Shown here piece after piece: positions 12,277 through 35,324 of a stretch of 64,000 nt of DNA. The notes beneath the pieces are model-generated. The model was not told the origin of the DNA. It searched no databases and saw only the letters and a program-made list of their open reading frames with translations. The stretch covers positions 248,001-312,000 of the forward strand of contig NW_021163109.1 in assembly GCF_004324835.1 (NCBI RefSeq), given 5' to 3'. Numbering within the stretch: the stretch's first letter is position 1; each line of letters opens with the position of its first letter. The translations under genes and the position numbers were made by a program. This DNA is from Dendronephthya gigantea. Its lineage: Eukaryota; Cnidaria; Anthozoa; Malacalcyonacea; Nephtheidae.

Positions 12277-12504
12277 ACTGAAGCGTTTTTTGTACGTACG
12301 TACAAGCCGGTAAAATTGAAAATCACTTAGGAGGCTCTTATGAAATCAACGATTGAATAAATTCATAGGGTAGGTTTCTGTGGATGATTTGCTTCTCTTG
12401 ATCATGATGTTTTCTGGCATAAAATTAATTATAGCTACAAGAAATTAGGTCTTAAACTTTATACCTTGTACGTCCGTGCACGTACGTACAAAAAACGCGA
12501 CAGT
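12277..12504. mobile_element. MITE with GCGTTTTTTGTACGTACG ends
   Basis: The left end reads ACTGAAGCGTTTTTTGTACGTACGT; the right end in reverse complement reads ACTGTCGCGTTTTTTG and continues GTACGTACGT. It is about 228 bp and non-coding. A single copy of the same end is found at about 31255-31285, so the family is present at least twice. Confidence 0.65.
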
Positions 12505-13619
12505 GCAAAAAACAGCATTTTTATATTTGTTCATTTCGTCGCGCTAGCTGGCAGCTTTTAAAGTGCAATGTTCAAGCATGATTATACAATTTAATATCCG
12601 GAACGTAATTTCCTAATAAAGGGAGCCCTAATCAAAATTAATGAATATTTTCAATATTCAGTTAAAGGTTAAAATTATTTTTTAGGTTAGGTTGACTTCA
12701 TAAAACACAAAAAAATACCACAAATTTAATGAATGCACATAAAAACTATAAATTCTGCAAGCTACTTTAGAATTTTAATACATCAACAACTCCTTATAAG
12801 GATATCCTACTCGGAAAACAGCCAATGAATGGCAAATATTGTTACCATAGCAATAGATATAGCTAACGCCAAATCGATTTAAAAAACAACGTATTGACAG
12901 GCAAAAAAAGGCGTAAAAAGTCAGAACTAACAAGTTTTTCGGGTATGTTTTTTATTCTTAATAGTCTTTTAGCCTTTTTGAATCAGGTTTCACACATTCT
13001 AGCCGTATGTGGCTTTGGTTTGTCGTTTCGTGTTTAAACCGGGCCGGATGCAAATTTCCGGCCGGCTGTGAAACGCTTCTCAGCCAATCAGATTGCTTCA
13101 TTTACACAGCAAAATATAATATGATGTTCATTGTGCGACCACTTTGTGGTTCTATTATTATTCATTACTCTCATTGAATCTCTATCCTTTCTACAATTTG
13201 AACCCGTTTTCCGCGTTTCCGATTCGAGGAGCTTGTCGAGGGGTCGAAATCAAATTTTAGCCAAACAAGACGCCTACTCAGGCGTTTATAATGCAGTTGG
13301 GAAGAATGTTGCCTCTAAAGCAAAGCTCTCATAAGCATAGTTCTTAGTTTAAGAAAGGAAATCATCTGCGTTGGCCATTGAATAAAGAAAAAACAAATCA
13401 AGATATTTACGCTCTACTACTAAAATGCATAATCTATATTTCCTAAGATCGCTCTGAATGTTTCAATCACATCTACCACAGAATAGCAATAATTACTGTT
13501 TTAAATTGTTGGATACAAGCATAAAAAAACATAGCATACGAGGAGATACAGTTCCGCCGTATTTGTTGTGTGAAACTTCAAACTTCAAAGGTTCCGACGT
13601 CAGATTATCCACAAATGCA

Positions 13620-14200
13620 CCTACATGCATCTATTTATCAAGGAGCAGCGTGGCAGCGTCTTCAAACAACTCAGTTAGCATCAATTAAATGTGGTATAAC
13701 AACTGCTTGAATAGACAAAACACTTCTCGACGTTTTGACCTGAGGACCTTCGTCAGGAGAGTGGAGCTAATTCTCCTGACGAAGGCCCTCAGGTCAAAAC
13801 GTCGAGAAGTGTTTCGTCTATTTAGGCAGTAGTTATACCACATTTGATGCTAAGTTGTTTGAAGACGCTGCCACGCTGCTCCTCAGTTATATTGGAACTT
13901 ATCTACATCTCATCGCAGCGACCATGGTTTCTCTTAAGGTATTCATAAGTAATATTCGTAAAGAAATGTTTAGTCATATTACTTTCTATTCTCCGTTCAT
14001 TCACAAGCTTTCCCTAGAATATTTTGACCTCATTTTGTCTAAAACTCGTTTTGCGAGTCACTTATCTTTTCTTAATCGTTATCTTCGTTCTAAAGTCCAC
14101 TCTCCTGACGAAGGCCCTCAGGTCGAAACGTCGAGAAGTGTTTTGACTATTTAGGCAGTTGTTATACCACATTTGACACTAAGTTATTTATCAAGGAGCG
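13620..14200. mobile_element. Penelope-like terminal fragments, inverted and direct, with hammerhead-like cores
   Basis: A block containing CTGACGAAGGCC, CTCA, GGTC, then GAAACGTC occurs at 14104-14132 (plus). Slightly changed copies lie at 13776-13804 (plus) and about 13725-13757 (minus). The core fits CUGANGA, a four-pair stem II and GAAAC. A flanking phrase about an unpaired TTGTTTGAAGACGCTGCCACG is shared by the left (13640-13680, inverted) and middle copies. The arrangement of inverted and direct terminal pieces is what Penelope-like elements leave behind. The ORF at 13855-14154 is not recognisable as a retroelement domain. Confidence 0.45.
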
Positions 14201-14841
14201 CGTTTGTTACATCGAAGACAGGCATTTTAAGACTCCGCTGCTACGCAGACGTAAAAATACATGGAGGGTGAATTGTGCTAAAATGTACATACATCAATAT
14301 ACATGAAGTAAATTTTGTGAATTGAAAGTCTAAATAAATTTGAAAAATGCACGAGTTTTAATATCAGGCCTGACAAGTTCCGCAATTCATTTTGATATCG
14401 GGTTTTTTCCGTTTGCATACATTTAATTAAGGACTTCCGACAGCACCTTCCAAAGGCATATGGTTCATAACGCTCTAAACAATTATATAGCTTGCGACGT
14501 TGTTTGTGCGCGTGGTGAACTTTGGCTTTATGGAAGCTACAAAAGTATTAAAGTACAGATTATAATCATTGCATTACCGGCATTCAAAATACGATAAATT
14601 TTTGAAAGAAAGCTTTTTGATGATGAAGCGTTTATGACGTGAAATTAATGAATATTATTATGAACGTTAATGAAATAATTGCATGCACTGAATAGCCATA
14701 TTGCCTTTAATGTCTGCATAACGCTAAGATGAAATCATGAAGCGTACGTAATAGCATTCAATTCGGCTAAAATTATATAACCCCATTACAAGCCTACTAT
14801 TCTAGGATTATTTCTGTGTAACACATTCTGCGCTACCTCTA

Positions 14842-15057
14842 AGGGGCTGTTTACATGAGCCCGGTTACCCGAGATTCAACGAAGCGTAAGATGATTTCAG
14901 GGTATTGAAATGAGCAGATAACATGATCCTTGCATTCGCATAATCTGCACAACAATAGCATGTGCTTGTTTGGAGTCATAAAGACTTATTTCAATACCTC
15001 AAAGTCCTCCCACGCTTCGTTGAATCTCGGGTAAAGGGGCTCATGTAATCACCCCCT
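14842..15057. mobile_element. MITE with AGGGGCTGTTTACATGAGCC ends
   Basis: The inverted ends extend about 45 bp (AGGGGCTGTTTACATGAGCC, then CCGAGATTCAACGAAGCGT) and are mirrored at 15005-15057. The interior is unrelated and non-coding. The superfamily is not clear. Confidence 0.7.
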
Positions 15058-15479
15058 AAAAAGTTTAACATTGCAAATGTTTAATCTAATGTTGAACCAA
15101 ATCCATAGCGATTGAACGAAATTCCGGCAAACGTTTCAACGAACGGTAAATCAAACGGGTGAACGCTTTTGGAACAATTTTGAATCGTTTCAATGAACGC
15201 TTGAAGCGTTTGAACGGTAAACGAACGGATAACGAACGATATTTTTCAACGAACGAAATAGCGTTAACGTATGTTTTCCTGTGGAAGGTCACATATATTG
15301 TTATGTAAACAAGCTTGCTAGTTGGTCTAAAAAGAAATTTCCCCTTGTTGATTTAGGTCCGCCTCAGATATCGAACTTTTCAATTGCCGAATCTATTGCA
15401 TGCTAATAGCTAAAATCTTTGTTAGAGTTCATTACATGAAATCTATTCGGCACACACTATTGCTTTTAAAATTTGACCT

Positions 15480-16560
15480 TTTCCGAAGAACTTCAGGCGG
15501 CATGTAAACACGCTTGTTGACGTTGATAGTCTATTGTGAATGTCGTATAAAATGCCTTTGCTATGTCTTTATATTAAAGACTCATCCTCAACAAAGATAT
15601 ATCAACAACAACGCAATGAACGCATGACCGCCAGCTTCGTGCATGTGCGTTTTACGAAGCGTTAAGAGCTCGTTGATTTCGAACCAGAGGTCCCCTAATG
15701 CTCTTCAAGTGCTAAAGAGGGTCCGGCAAACAGTTGTTATAGCTGTATTTTTTTGTACACTCACAGTATAATTACTATTACAGTTTTACTGATGAACTAA
15801 AGTATATTCAGAAAAATCAATGCCTGCTCATAAAGGTCGTTATATGAGGCAAAAAGTTATTACACAAAAATGAATGTTAAAATTAATAACATGAATAATG
15901 CTTGTGTATTAGCTCTTTGTTAAAGTCGGTTAAACACACATAAGCTGAGCTTAATATTTGCTGCAGTTATGTTTAAAAAAGAGTCCCAATCTCAGAGACG
16001 TACGCCTTTAATGGAAAAGGCTATATAAGAAACACATATACTTTAATTTTCATATTAAGAGTAGATATATCAGATAATATAATCATTCATGATAATTCAT
16101 AAACAACGTGTTGTGAAAACCGGACGAGTGCTAACTGACCAAAATAAACATTTCATTTATACCTACATCTGGTTTCAGTTATACCTACATTTTGGTCGAT
16201 GTCCAGGGCTTGATCCTTGTAGAGCAATCCGAGCTAAAATAGTTCGGTGGTGTCAAATGCTGTCTCCAGTGTAATATTATTAAATGTATTTTGCTATCAT
16301 CATTTCACACGCTGGTTGTTTCGACATGCTGCTATATACTGCTATAATTTACATAACACATTTACGCAATTTAGTGGCATGATTGACATAATCAAGAGGA
16401 CAGTTAATAAGGAGGCAGTTGATCTACAACCGGATTTTCATCTATCCTAATTTGTCATAATTATGGTTAATGTATATATCATAATGCTTGTCGCAAATGG
16501 TTAATGTATTTCGGACGAATTAATTCACGCGCGAATTACGACTTTTGTCTGCTATTTACT
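15480..16560. repeat. Diverged copy of the region upstream of RTK2 (third unit)
   Basis: Shares long ordered similarity with 31400-32420 and with 48870-50330. Examples are GTCTATTGTGAA, ACCGCCAGCT, GAGGGTCCGGCAAACAGT, the phrase around CCAGGGCTTGATCCTTG, and AATTAGCACGCGCGAATTACGAC (GACGAATTAATTCACGCG here). It shows that the RTK1 signal-peptide exon is preceded by the same intergenic DNA as RTK2, and so that the two-gene unit has been duplicated. Confidence 0.75.
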
Positions 16561-16934
16561 CGCAGTTTTCCGCAGATAGCGAATTAAGCTAATGATTTTG
16601 CCTGCAGGCAATTTGTTCCGGAAGAATGAATTTGATAGCTTCAAAAGTACCACAGCGAACAAAACAAGTGGTTGTTGTGAACAATGTCGTCAGATCTCTG
16701 CGATCTTTTCTGCATGCAATATACAAAAAGGTGATAAAACTTTCAGCAGGTGTTTTAGCATTGATAGACAAATACGTGCACGGAGAGCAGTTTTGCCATG
16801 CCAGCCGAAGTCAAAGGCGAAATGGCTGAATTCTTAGGGGCAGTTTATACGGGCTGTTCATCCCGCTTGCCGGGATAAAGTTATTTACATCGCCTTTATT
16901 GGCTTTGCGTTTAAAGTTTATATCACATTTAAGA

Positions 16935-17330
16935 AATAGAAAACATTTTCCGTGTTTCTATACAGTTATAGAAACACGCGTGGGAGTTTGGGAGAACGAG
17001 AAATAATCAGTGGGAAAACGAGCCCGTAGGGCGAGTTTTTCCACGTTATTTCGAGTTCTCCCAAACTCCCACAAGTGTTTCTATAACTGTATAGAAACAC
17101 AGGAAAAAATGTTTTCTATTTCTTTTATAATATAACTCAATAAAAAGATTTTGTACAAATATTATGATTCGATTCAATTACAAATTCTCATTACATCGCT
17201 TCGCTTGTCAAGTTCGGCGGGAAAATTCCCGTGTTTCTATACAGTTATAGAAACACGCTTCTCGACCAATCAGCACGCGCGTACTATAAATGTTATATTA
17301 TAATAGTATATATATCAGCATCTATTAAAG
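16935..17330. mobile_element. Inverted-repeat element with TTCTATACAGTTATAGAA modules, copy 1
   Basis: Contains the short palindrome GTGTTTCTATACAGTTATAG three times, with GGGAGTTTGGGAGAACGAG mirrored inside. It is nearly identical to 46135-46513, and a diverged relative lies at about 26036-26420. It ends near CACGCGCGTACTATAAATG. It is non-coding and non-autonomous. Confidence 0.65.
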
Positions 17331-18077
17331 TACGTTGCCACTGTTTGTTCGTTTTTAATCATGTAGTGTTCAAAACTATAAAAAGAAACGCCGAGAAACA
17401 TAAGAAATTAAAAAAATTGGTTCTACCTCGGCAAACGGGCTAGGCTGACAGCCCGCTTGGAGAGTTCATATGAAAATATTTTCATCCCCCTAAGCGAGCT
17501 CTCGCCTCAGTTTCGAGCGGGATCTCGTTAGTTTTTATTAGGGAAGTTACCATCGCAAGAAAAATGCTGCCGTGCCGGAAATCTGGAAGCTAATTTGGTT
17601 CGTACGTTGGGGAACATGACTATCATTGTATGGTGTTGTCATTGGTAGAATTAGTGACGTACAGCCACATCAAAGAATATTAGATATTTGAGAGATTAGT
17701 TAGCTATATAAATTTTTTATGAGTAACATCATGACATCAGCGTATGTCTATTTAGCTGTGTGATCTATATAACACAATACACTTTTTTTTTAATATTCAA
17801 GAAAAATTCTTTTAACAATACATTAACATAAATTCACAAAGTATTTTTTTCTATAAGAAGTCCGCCTCTTGTGTCAAATATAATTTTACATTAATTGACG
17901 GAGAAAGTAAAAGTTACACAGACATTTCATTACATTAATTAAATTAGTTAACATGACACATCACACATGGCATTATTTACCTAAGATTGCGCATCATAGA
18001 CATCACAAAACATCACAATACAATAGAGAATCCTACTTACTACGTACATCAAAATTTTCAACAATTAAAGATAAGGT

Positions 18078-18532
18078 AAAGTCCGTTCTGCGCATATTTT
18101 CCGCGCAGCAACACATTCCTTCAGTGGGGGAGCAACTTTCGGAATGTTAATGTATTAGATATTAATGCGTTGTATTACAAACGACAGTTCGGAAGCACAA
18201 TTATTTTATTTTATGTCGCAAGGCGAAGAGGCTCGAATTGCGAGTGATGAAGATAGGGCTGCTAGAAAAAAGCAATATTATTTTGAAAGGAATGCTTCAA
18301 GAATTTATTTGATGAATGAGGACACCAAATGGCGAGGCTATTTGTCGTCGCTACAGACGCTACTTTCTCGCTTGTCCTACAATTACAAATATATAAACTT
18401 TTAAGTAACGGTTTATTTATGAGAACGAGAAGAAAATAAGAAAATTAAAACGACACATACGTCAAGTAAAGGTTGTATAACAAACGTAAACAAACATTGT
18501 TATGCGCGGTATATATGCGCAGAACGGACTTT
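18078..18532. mobile_element. MITE with AAAGTCCGTTCTGCGCATAT ends
   Basis: The left end AAAGTCCGTTCTGCGCATAT is mirrored at the right end (ATATGCGCAGAACGGACTTT). The 455-bp interior has an 79-residue ORF (18165-18404) with no family I recognise. Its base composition is like the surroundings, so it may be a transposon remnant or chance. Confidence 0.6.
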
Positions 18533-20295
18533 ATAACATCTTTCACACTGAATGCATGTACGTATATTGTGCAAAGTTTAAAATACTAATTCTTGAAACA
18601 CAGTTCTCTTAAAGTTTATCACTGTTATAATGACATGGCTATATACCATTCGTTCATTTAGATTACTTGATGAATTGTGTGTTAGTGTTCTGTAGTAGAA
18701 CAGTTTTAATAACCAATTAAAGGCCATTATTTGTAACTATCAGGTCCATGACGTTAACCTGTTTCCCACTGATACCACACAATCATCAGGTAACAGTATA
18801 CCAGTAATGCATGGAATTGTTTTAAAGGACGTTATTTGTAATTACCAGGTCGATGAGGCAAAATTTTCTTTGGTTAAGTTGCCCAATGATATTGGCCCCT
18901 CAACCTCACTTTAATGTAATTGTGACATAATTACTGAAAAGGTCTATTAATGTTGCATGAAACTGACTTTGTGGATAACGTTGAAGGACTTTCCTAAAAC
19001 ATTTATCACTAAAATGTAATATTTATCCATGTAAAATATCCTATTGTGATAACAGAAACAGTTGAATACCTAGAACTGTAGAACATCACCACACGAACAT
19101 ATTTACATGCCTTCACACAGCTGTTGAACCTGTTGAATATTGGCCTCACGGCTGTTGAATGTGCCTTCGCATGGTTGTTGAATATTTGGCGATACGCGGG
19201 CTGTTGAATCTTTATTAATCTCGTATTAAGTTGAACTGCTTTGCATGAATATGCCTTCGCGTGGCTGTTGTTGAGTACATCACAACGCAAACGAATGCAT
19301 TTATATTCCTTTACACAGCTGTTGAATATTTGGCATTAAGGCTGTTGAATATGCCTTCGTATGGCTGCATGTTGAATACTTAGCGATATGGCTGTTTCGA
19401 TTTCCAGGCTGCGTACATAATAGAAATTCTGACGCCCCTCTCATTTTACAAACAAACTTGAATTCGTAATGAGCTCCCTGGAAATGCACAGACATCTCCC
19501 AAAGCAGTAAGCAGATCGAGATTTATGTCGACAATACATAACTGGGCCGGGGACTGGATACGAGAAAGCAAGAAAGTTATGTAACGTCAAGAATAGTGTG
19601 CTGCCTCGCTGAGGCTCGGCAGCAATTAGTGTCGAGATCTTGTAAGCCGGGCTGTCCCGCTAAGCGGGCGAAGTTCATTTTGATGGCCTTTATTAGCTCT
19701 TTTAGCTGTTGCTATGATTCATTGCAGTTGCTATGATAATTATACAAATATTAAATATTCAACTATATTGAACTAAGTGGTGTGGCTAGCATCTCAAGCG
19801 GGCCATTTTTTATATTACTACCTGCATTAATGCCAGATGCAAATTGTCTGTTTCGAATCAGCCAGAAATAATGAACTGAAAAGTGAACCGCACGAGTCCA
19901 CATCTGACCGCTTATGGACCTGCATTTCTGGCAATGAATATACTGATTCGCATGCCTCACATAAAGACAAGATAAACTTAGATTACTGATTCAAATCTAT
20001 AACATGCATGCACTAACGACTAAATAGAAGCTTTACTGAATATGACTTTAAACATGCAGATGACGCCTAAACAACTGCTTGGGATTATTTGCAGTTTGTA
20101 TATTATGTCAATATCTCTTAATAATGAATTATCAGCTATATATGCAGTTTACAATTGGAGTATACCAACATTTTTAAAGCGCCAACGAATAGTTTTATGC
20201 ATGATTATTGATTCGTAATCGATTGTGATAAAACCAGCGATAACAGCGCGTAACACAAAGGATTCCCGCAAAAAGCGATATCAAAGCATTCTTAC

Positions 20296-20440
20296 AAAAT
20301 GACTTCTGTCCACATTGGAGTTGTAAAACGTCCACACTTGTTCTTCCTTTGCAACTTCATGTTTGTCAAACTCATGTTCATGCAGTTGTGTTTGTTAGTT
20401 GACAGTTGATCTTCTTTTTCATTTTTCTTTGAAACACTTT
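20296..20440 (-). pseudogene. Relic PAN exon of a third PAN-EGF-F5/8 gene
   Basis: Reading on the minus strand, the 3' half of the PAN exon is recognisable by near-identity with genes A and B: INCQLTNTT, then KEEQVWTFY and NVDRSH, followed by the same GTAAGAAT donor. The 5' half of the exon has decayed, and the frame is lost after NTT. It lies about 230 bp beyond the RTK2 stop codon, exactly where a secreted gene of the next unit should begin. No EGF or F5/8 exon was found downstream of it. Confidence 0.75.
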
Positions 20441-20673
20441 GCTATAGGGCCATAGACAAGGAAGATCCAGTATTACAACAGGGATAAAATATCGTCAGAG
20501 AATAACAATTCATAACATGATTACGATTTTGAGGTCTCACTCAATTTCGGATGATTACCAAAAAGCTAAGCCTATGGGATCGCTGTTAGATATAAAAAAG
20601 AAATATAGAAAAACCGTGAGATCAACTACATTATTCTCATAATTATTAGCCATATTTCATAGAAACTGTTTCT

Positions 20674-30502
<9,829 letters not shown>

Positions 30503-33500
30503 GGTTCCTAAGGAAATAGCAAAAATAAGTGTGCATGCATATGTTTGAAATCAAACCGTCAATGAAATGAGAGAAGAAAAAAAACAGCTTTGCATAAAAT
30601 GTGTCAACTGACAACAAGACTCTGGGTGAAAATACCCTAAGTACGAGGTTGAACACACAACTGCCTGTATATAAATTATAATTATTTATATTATTATCTT
30701 ATTTCTTTTCTATTATTAGCCTAAACAGTACTTATATTTAGGCCCTGCAAGAAGCCAAAATTCCGAGCATTATTGACCATTGCGCAATTAGTGTGTCATG
30801 AAGTATTTCACTCCATTTTAATAATAGCGAAAACAAATTGTTTAAATTATTGCCTCATTTATAACGTTCCGTACGATTTACGAGAGAACAAACAATCACA
30901 TTTCATTATATCCCGGAATGGAAAACCAATCCCTGCAGGAACACTTTTTTATGCGAAATATTTCGCCTGTTTCTTTTGAATTTCGACCGCTTGAATAAAT
31001 TAATTCTGCATCATTGCTCACAATTCAAAAGAAGCAGGCGAAATATTTCGCATTTCGCTTGAAAATTAAGCCTGTGGAATTAGGGCTTTAAGCCGGTTTT
31101 CCACTAGTGATATTTTTCGTGCGAATCGACATTTTACTTTTGTTCCAGAGCTCTCAACTGCAACCATCTGGAACAAAGTGCTCAAATACAAAGGAATAAA
31201 GTCGCTTCGCGCGAAAAATATCGCTAGTGGAAAACCGGCTTAACGTGCGTGTATACGTACGTACAAAAAACGCGACAGTGGAAACAGCCCCAAGTGTCGA
31301 TATCTCATCTAATACAGAGAGAAAGACATTTAGCTGTATTCAATAACAATTTCTGATTTCTGGTGAAAATCACTTATTCACTTCATAGAACTTCAGGTAC
31401 CATGTAAACATGCTCATTGACGCTGACAGTCTATTGTGAAATGTGACCGCCAGCTCCGTGCATGTATGTGCGTTTTACCAAGCGTTAAGAGCTCTCTGAT
31501 TTCGAAACAAAGGTGCTCTAACTGCTCTTCAAGTGTTAAAGAGGGTCCGGCAAACAGTAGTTATAGCTGTATTCTTTGGCACACACAGTATATTGTTTTA
31601 CTGATGAACTAAAGTAAAGAAAAATCAATTCCTGCTCATAAATGTTGCTGTATCGGTTATGAGGCAAAAAATAAATGAACGTTGAAATTAATAATATGCT
31701 TATGAATAATTCTCGTGAATTAGCCATTTGTTAACGTCGGTTAAACACACATTAGTGAACAGTAATATTTGCTCTGTTTTGCTTAAAAAAGAATTCCTAT
31801 CTCATAAACGTTCGCCACCTTTGATGTAAAATGCTAAGAAATTCATATATTTTTTAGTTTTAATACCAAGAGTATATAGAGATATAAGAAATATAATCAT
31901 TCACGATACTATATAATTTATAAACAACGTATTGTGAAAACCTGACGAGCGTTAACTGCCCAAAATAAATATTTTAGTTATACATACATTCTGGTTTGCT
32001 GGTAGGCTGATATCCAGGGCTTGATCCTTGCTGTGTAATCTGAGTTAAAATAGTTCGGTGGTGCAAATGCTGTTACCAAATGAAGTGTATTTTGCTTTCA
32101 TCATTATATTTCACACGCTTGTTGTTCCCATATACGACTGCTATAATTTGCATGACACATTTACACAACTTAGCGGCAAGATCTATTGACATAATCAAGA
32201 GGGAAGTTGACAGGGAGAACAGTTTGTCTACCACAGGATTTTCATAGGAGTTAATTCGTCATAACTTGTCCCAAATGGTTAATCTATTTGGGACGAATTA
32301 GCACGCGCGAATTACGACTTCTGTCTGCTTTTTACTTGCAGTTTTTCCGCCTATAGCGAATTAACCAAATTCTTTTACTTTCAGACAATTTATTCCGGAA
32401 GGAAGACTTTGATAGCTTGTAAACCACAGCCATCAAAACAAGTGGTTGTTGTAAATAATCAGAATTATTAAGTTCTGCCCGACGAATTTCTTTTGAAAGC
32501 TATTGCACTTACAAAGAAATCCGTCGGGCAAACTGAATAATTATATGAATAAACACCCCCTCCCCCAATTATCCTTCTACATAGTTTTAGCTCTGAATAT
32601 TAGGGAGATTAAGCACGATGGCCAATAAATGCATGATGCGTCTCTAATATTATAATTATGCCACGCCAGTTATTCGCCATTTTCCGGTCCCCGTTGACGT
32701 TCGCGTCCTGACTCCTGATACTAAATCTCCCTAATAGTAGAAAGAACCACAGTTAATATAGTATGCATGATTTGGAGACTAAATAAAAGTACAATACAAC
32801 TCATTAACTATGCGGCCAAAATGGTCAGACCGGTCGTATTTAAAATTGAAATAGAGTATTTCGTTAAGAATATAGCGATAAAACTAGATTTCCCGTGCTA
32901 GGCAGATGTAAATAACGATATACTTGAATGCAGTGTTCTTGAAACACTCTAAAATACCAGTAATCTGTCCGTACCGAAATACAACAGGACTGGTTTATTG
33001 TATTTTAGCCAAATTTACCAATGGCATTCATCTTGCTAAGCTCATCAACGTTGACTTGAAAAATATGCTAATTATAAGATTGCTATTGGTTTATCGGTGC
33101 AAAATACAATAAACATGTGATTAGAAAAGAACATTTTTTTGCATAAATCTACCTCAACATAGTTAATGAGTTGTATTGTAGTTTTATGTGGTCTCCAAAC
33201 CATGTATATTTTATTAACCGTGATGTGAACAGCTCCTCAGTTTTGTTATGGCGCCCCGTGACGTCATGATAAGATCAGATCAGCATGAAGAGCGAGCGGT
33301 GGAAATACTGAAGGTGTCAAAGATGAAAAAGATTTCCAGCGAAGAAGTTCGGTTTTTAATGTAATAATCTAAAAGCTGGTTTTCATAGAGTACATAATAC
33401 ATACATGAGATAAGCAAATAAGCCTTTAAGAGTATGGTTTATGAATAATGACATCAGCCAGATTCTTAGGTCTTTCAGTCTCTAAAACGGATTTGTTACA

Positions 33501-35324
33501 TGCGACAATGTATGTAAATTTGCCAAAAAATTGCTCAAAGTATTCATGCATAATATCGATGCATTACGTAATTGTGTGTAAATATAAATTATACGCAACG
33601 TGACGAGACATCCTTACATGACTCAATAATCAATTACATCTTGAGTAATAAAAATGGATGAATATTTGCCAGAATGTGCGATGCAATATTATTCAAATTG
33701 AGTACGATTACGTGCAGTGTTATAGCTTGTTACTATAAGTTATAACTTGTTAAGAAATATACATACATGTCAAACAACGTGTGGATAAAATATTGTGCAA
33801 TAAGTATATGAACAGCTTCATGCAACTACACTAAATACTTCATCATACTAAATAACTTCATAAAGCGGAATTTGATTCAGTGTAAAACTCGGGTGGTCTA
33901 ATATTTTCGATCGTTTTCTTTCGTAATATTGTAAAGCTAAGCAAATCTTTGCATCCATTCTTTTATTACTTGGGATTTTACAAACTTAAATATCTTTTTC
34001 CATAAATATTTTCTGGGCTGAAAAAAGCCATATTTTTCAAAGGTTTTAAAACGAACGGCTGTTCAGAAGCACTTCAACGAAAATAGTGGATTAAAATTTA
34101 ACCCACGCGCAGGGTTAGCGCTTACCTAGCTTTGAAAAACGGCCCAGCTTTTGAGCTGATCGAATTTCAAAATTTTAATATCCAATGGCAAAAAATTGAT
34201 CGCACGATATTTTGCACTGAATCATCCGATAAATGGATCTGAAGTAACCAATTTTAGTTCTAATAGATTTCGTACCGTTTTTACAGTGTAAATGATATTA
34301 AAACCAGGCACTATGGTGACCTATTTACAAGAATGCTCTATGCAATTTTGGTGTTAAGTTAATAAGATTATGTATTTCAATTTTCAACTTTTTATAGAAT
34401 ATGCATGTGTACATCAAATAAATAAAACTATCAGTTTCAAGTAAATGTGAATTACTGAAATTATTTAAAAGATCAAAGTTGGAAAAAATTAGGAGCGGCG
34501 GCAAGAAATCTTGTAACCTTTTGATATTTTCATGAAATTAAACTGAAGAACTTAAAATATGACTATAATTTCCTCATAGTAGCTCAAAGGCTTCTCTTGA
34601 GTCAAATCATCATGCTTCTGAAAGAACCACTTCAACACTAGCTACAAAATTAGTCGTCTTGTATTTATGCACGACTTTACCTTACAATCAATTCGTTGGC
34701 ATAGTTATTGGTATATATGGGTAGCAATTTCAAAGTTCCTCAAAATCCTGCCCTATAGTTATATATTTCGTTCGTGGAAATGATGGCTTGCGATCAGTTT
34801 CCTATGATTATACACGTATATTTTTTTGCTCGGTTTAGAAGTCATTTTAATTTTCCTAAGGAAGGGAACGCTGCATCTAAGACAAAAAAGCGGCTTGAGT
34901 GATCAAAATGCTTTAAATATTGTAGTAACTAAACAATTATGATTGATGCCAGGGCTTGGTGATTATATAAACTTCAATTTTATGCATTTTAACGAACAGT
35001 TTTGAACCTATATAGGCACCGCCTTTAACGACTTGTGCACACGAGCGTCGTTTTTCGAGACGTCGTTTATTGTTTAGACATCTTTTTCACACGATCCAAG
35101 GAAAAATATGCTAAATTAGCTTTAACTTCTATATTGTGTATATTGACGTGTTTGAAACCGTTTTGGCATGGAAACGAATGTCAAAACGTTAGAAAACGTT
35201 GCCGTGTGCACATATCATTAGTCTAATTGTTTAAACGAGTTTTAATTTCAGTCAAGATTTTTGAGATCCCCAATGAGTTAGCTGTATTATATTAATGTAT
35301 TATATTAATGTATTATGTATTATA
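30503..35324. other. Intergenic region between gene A stop and RTK2 start
   Basis: No gene was found. It contains a hairpin at 30953-31058 (GCGAAATATTTCGCCTG mirrored), a TTAA element at 31092-31239, the block at 31400-32420 shared with two other places in the window, a small palindrome at about 32475-32520 (TTCTGCCCGACGAATTTCTT mirrored), and the block 33830-34560, which has relatives at 44970-48020 and 51600-52140. RTK2 promoter signals must lie in the first few hundred bases above 30502, but none is clear enough to mark. Confidence 0.6.
31092..31239. mobile_element. TTAA-flanked MITE (GCCGGTTTTCCACTAG ends)
   Basis: Ends GCCGGTTTTCCACTAG and CTAGTGGAAAACCGGC are flanked on both sides by TTAA (31088-31091 and 31240-31243). 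The related region near 48140 has no element (GGCTTTTACGGGCGTGTACG), the diverged empty site. TTAA duplication is typical of piggyBac-type transposition; no transposase is present. Confidence 0.65.

Larger units (their letters stand above)
11605..20295. other. Intergenic remains of the third (leftmost) unit
   Basis: No intact gene was found between the RTK1 signal-peptide exon and the relic PAN exon. The stretch holds MITEs (12277-12504, 14842-15057, 18078-18532, 16935-17330), Penelope-like debris (13620-14200) and a block at 15480-16560 that matches the region upstream of RTK2 at 31400-32420. A degenerate tandem repeat at about 19085-19400 repeats a phrase like GGCTGTTGAATATGCCTTCG. The short ORFs here look like chance or transposon debris. 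Confidence 0.6.
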
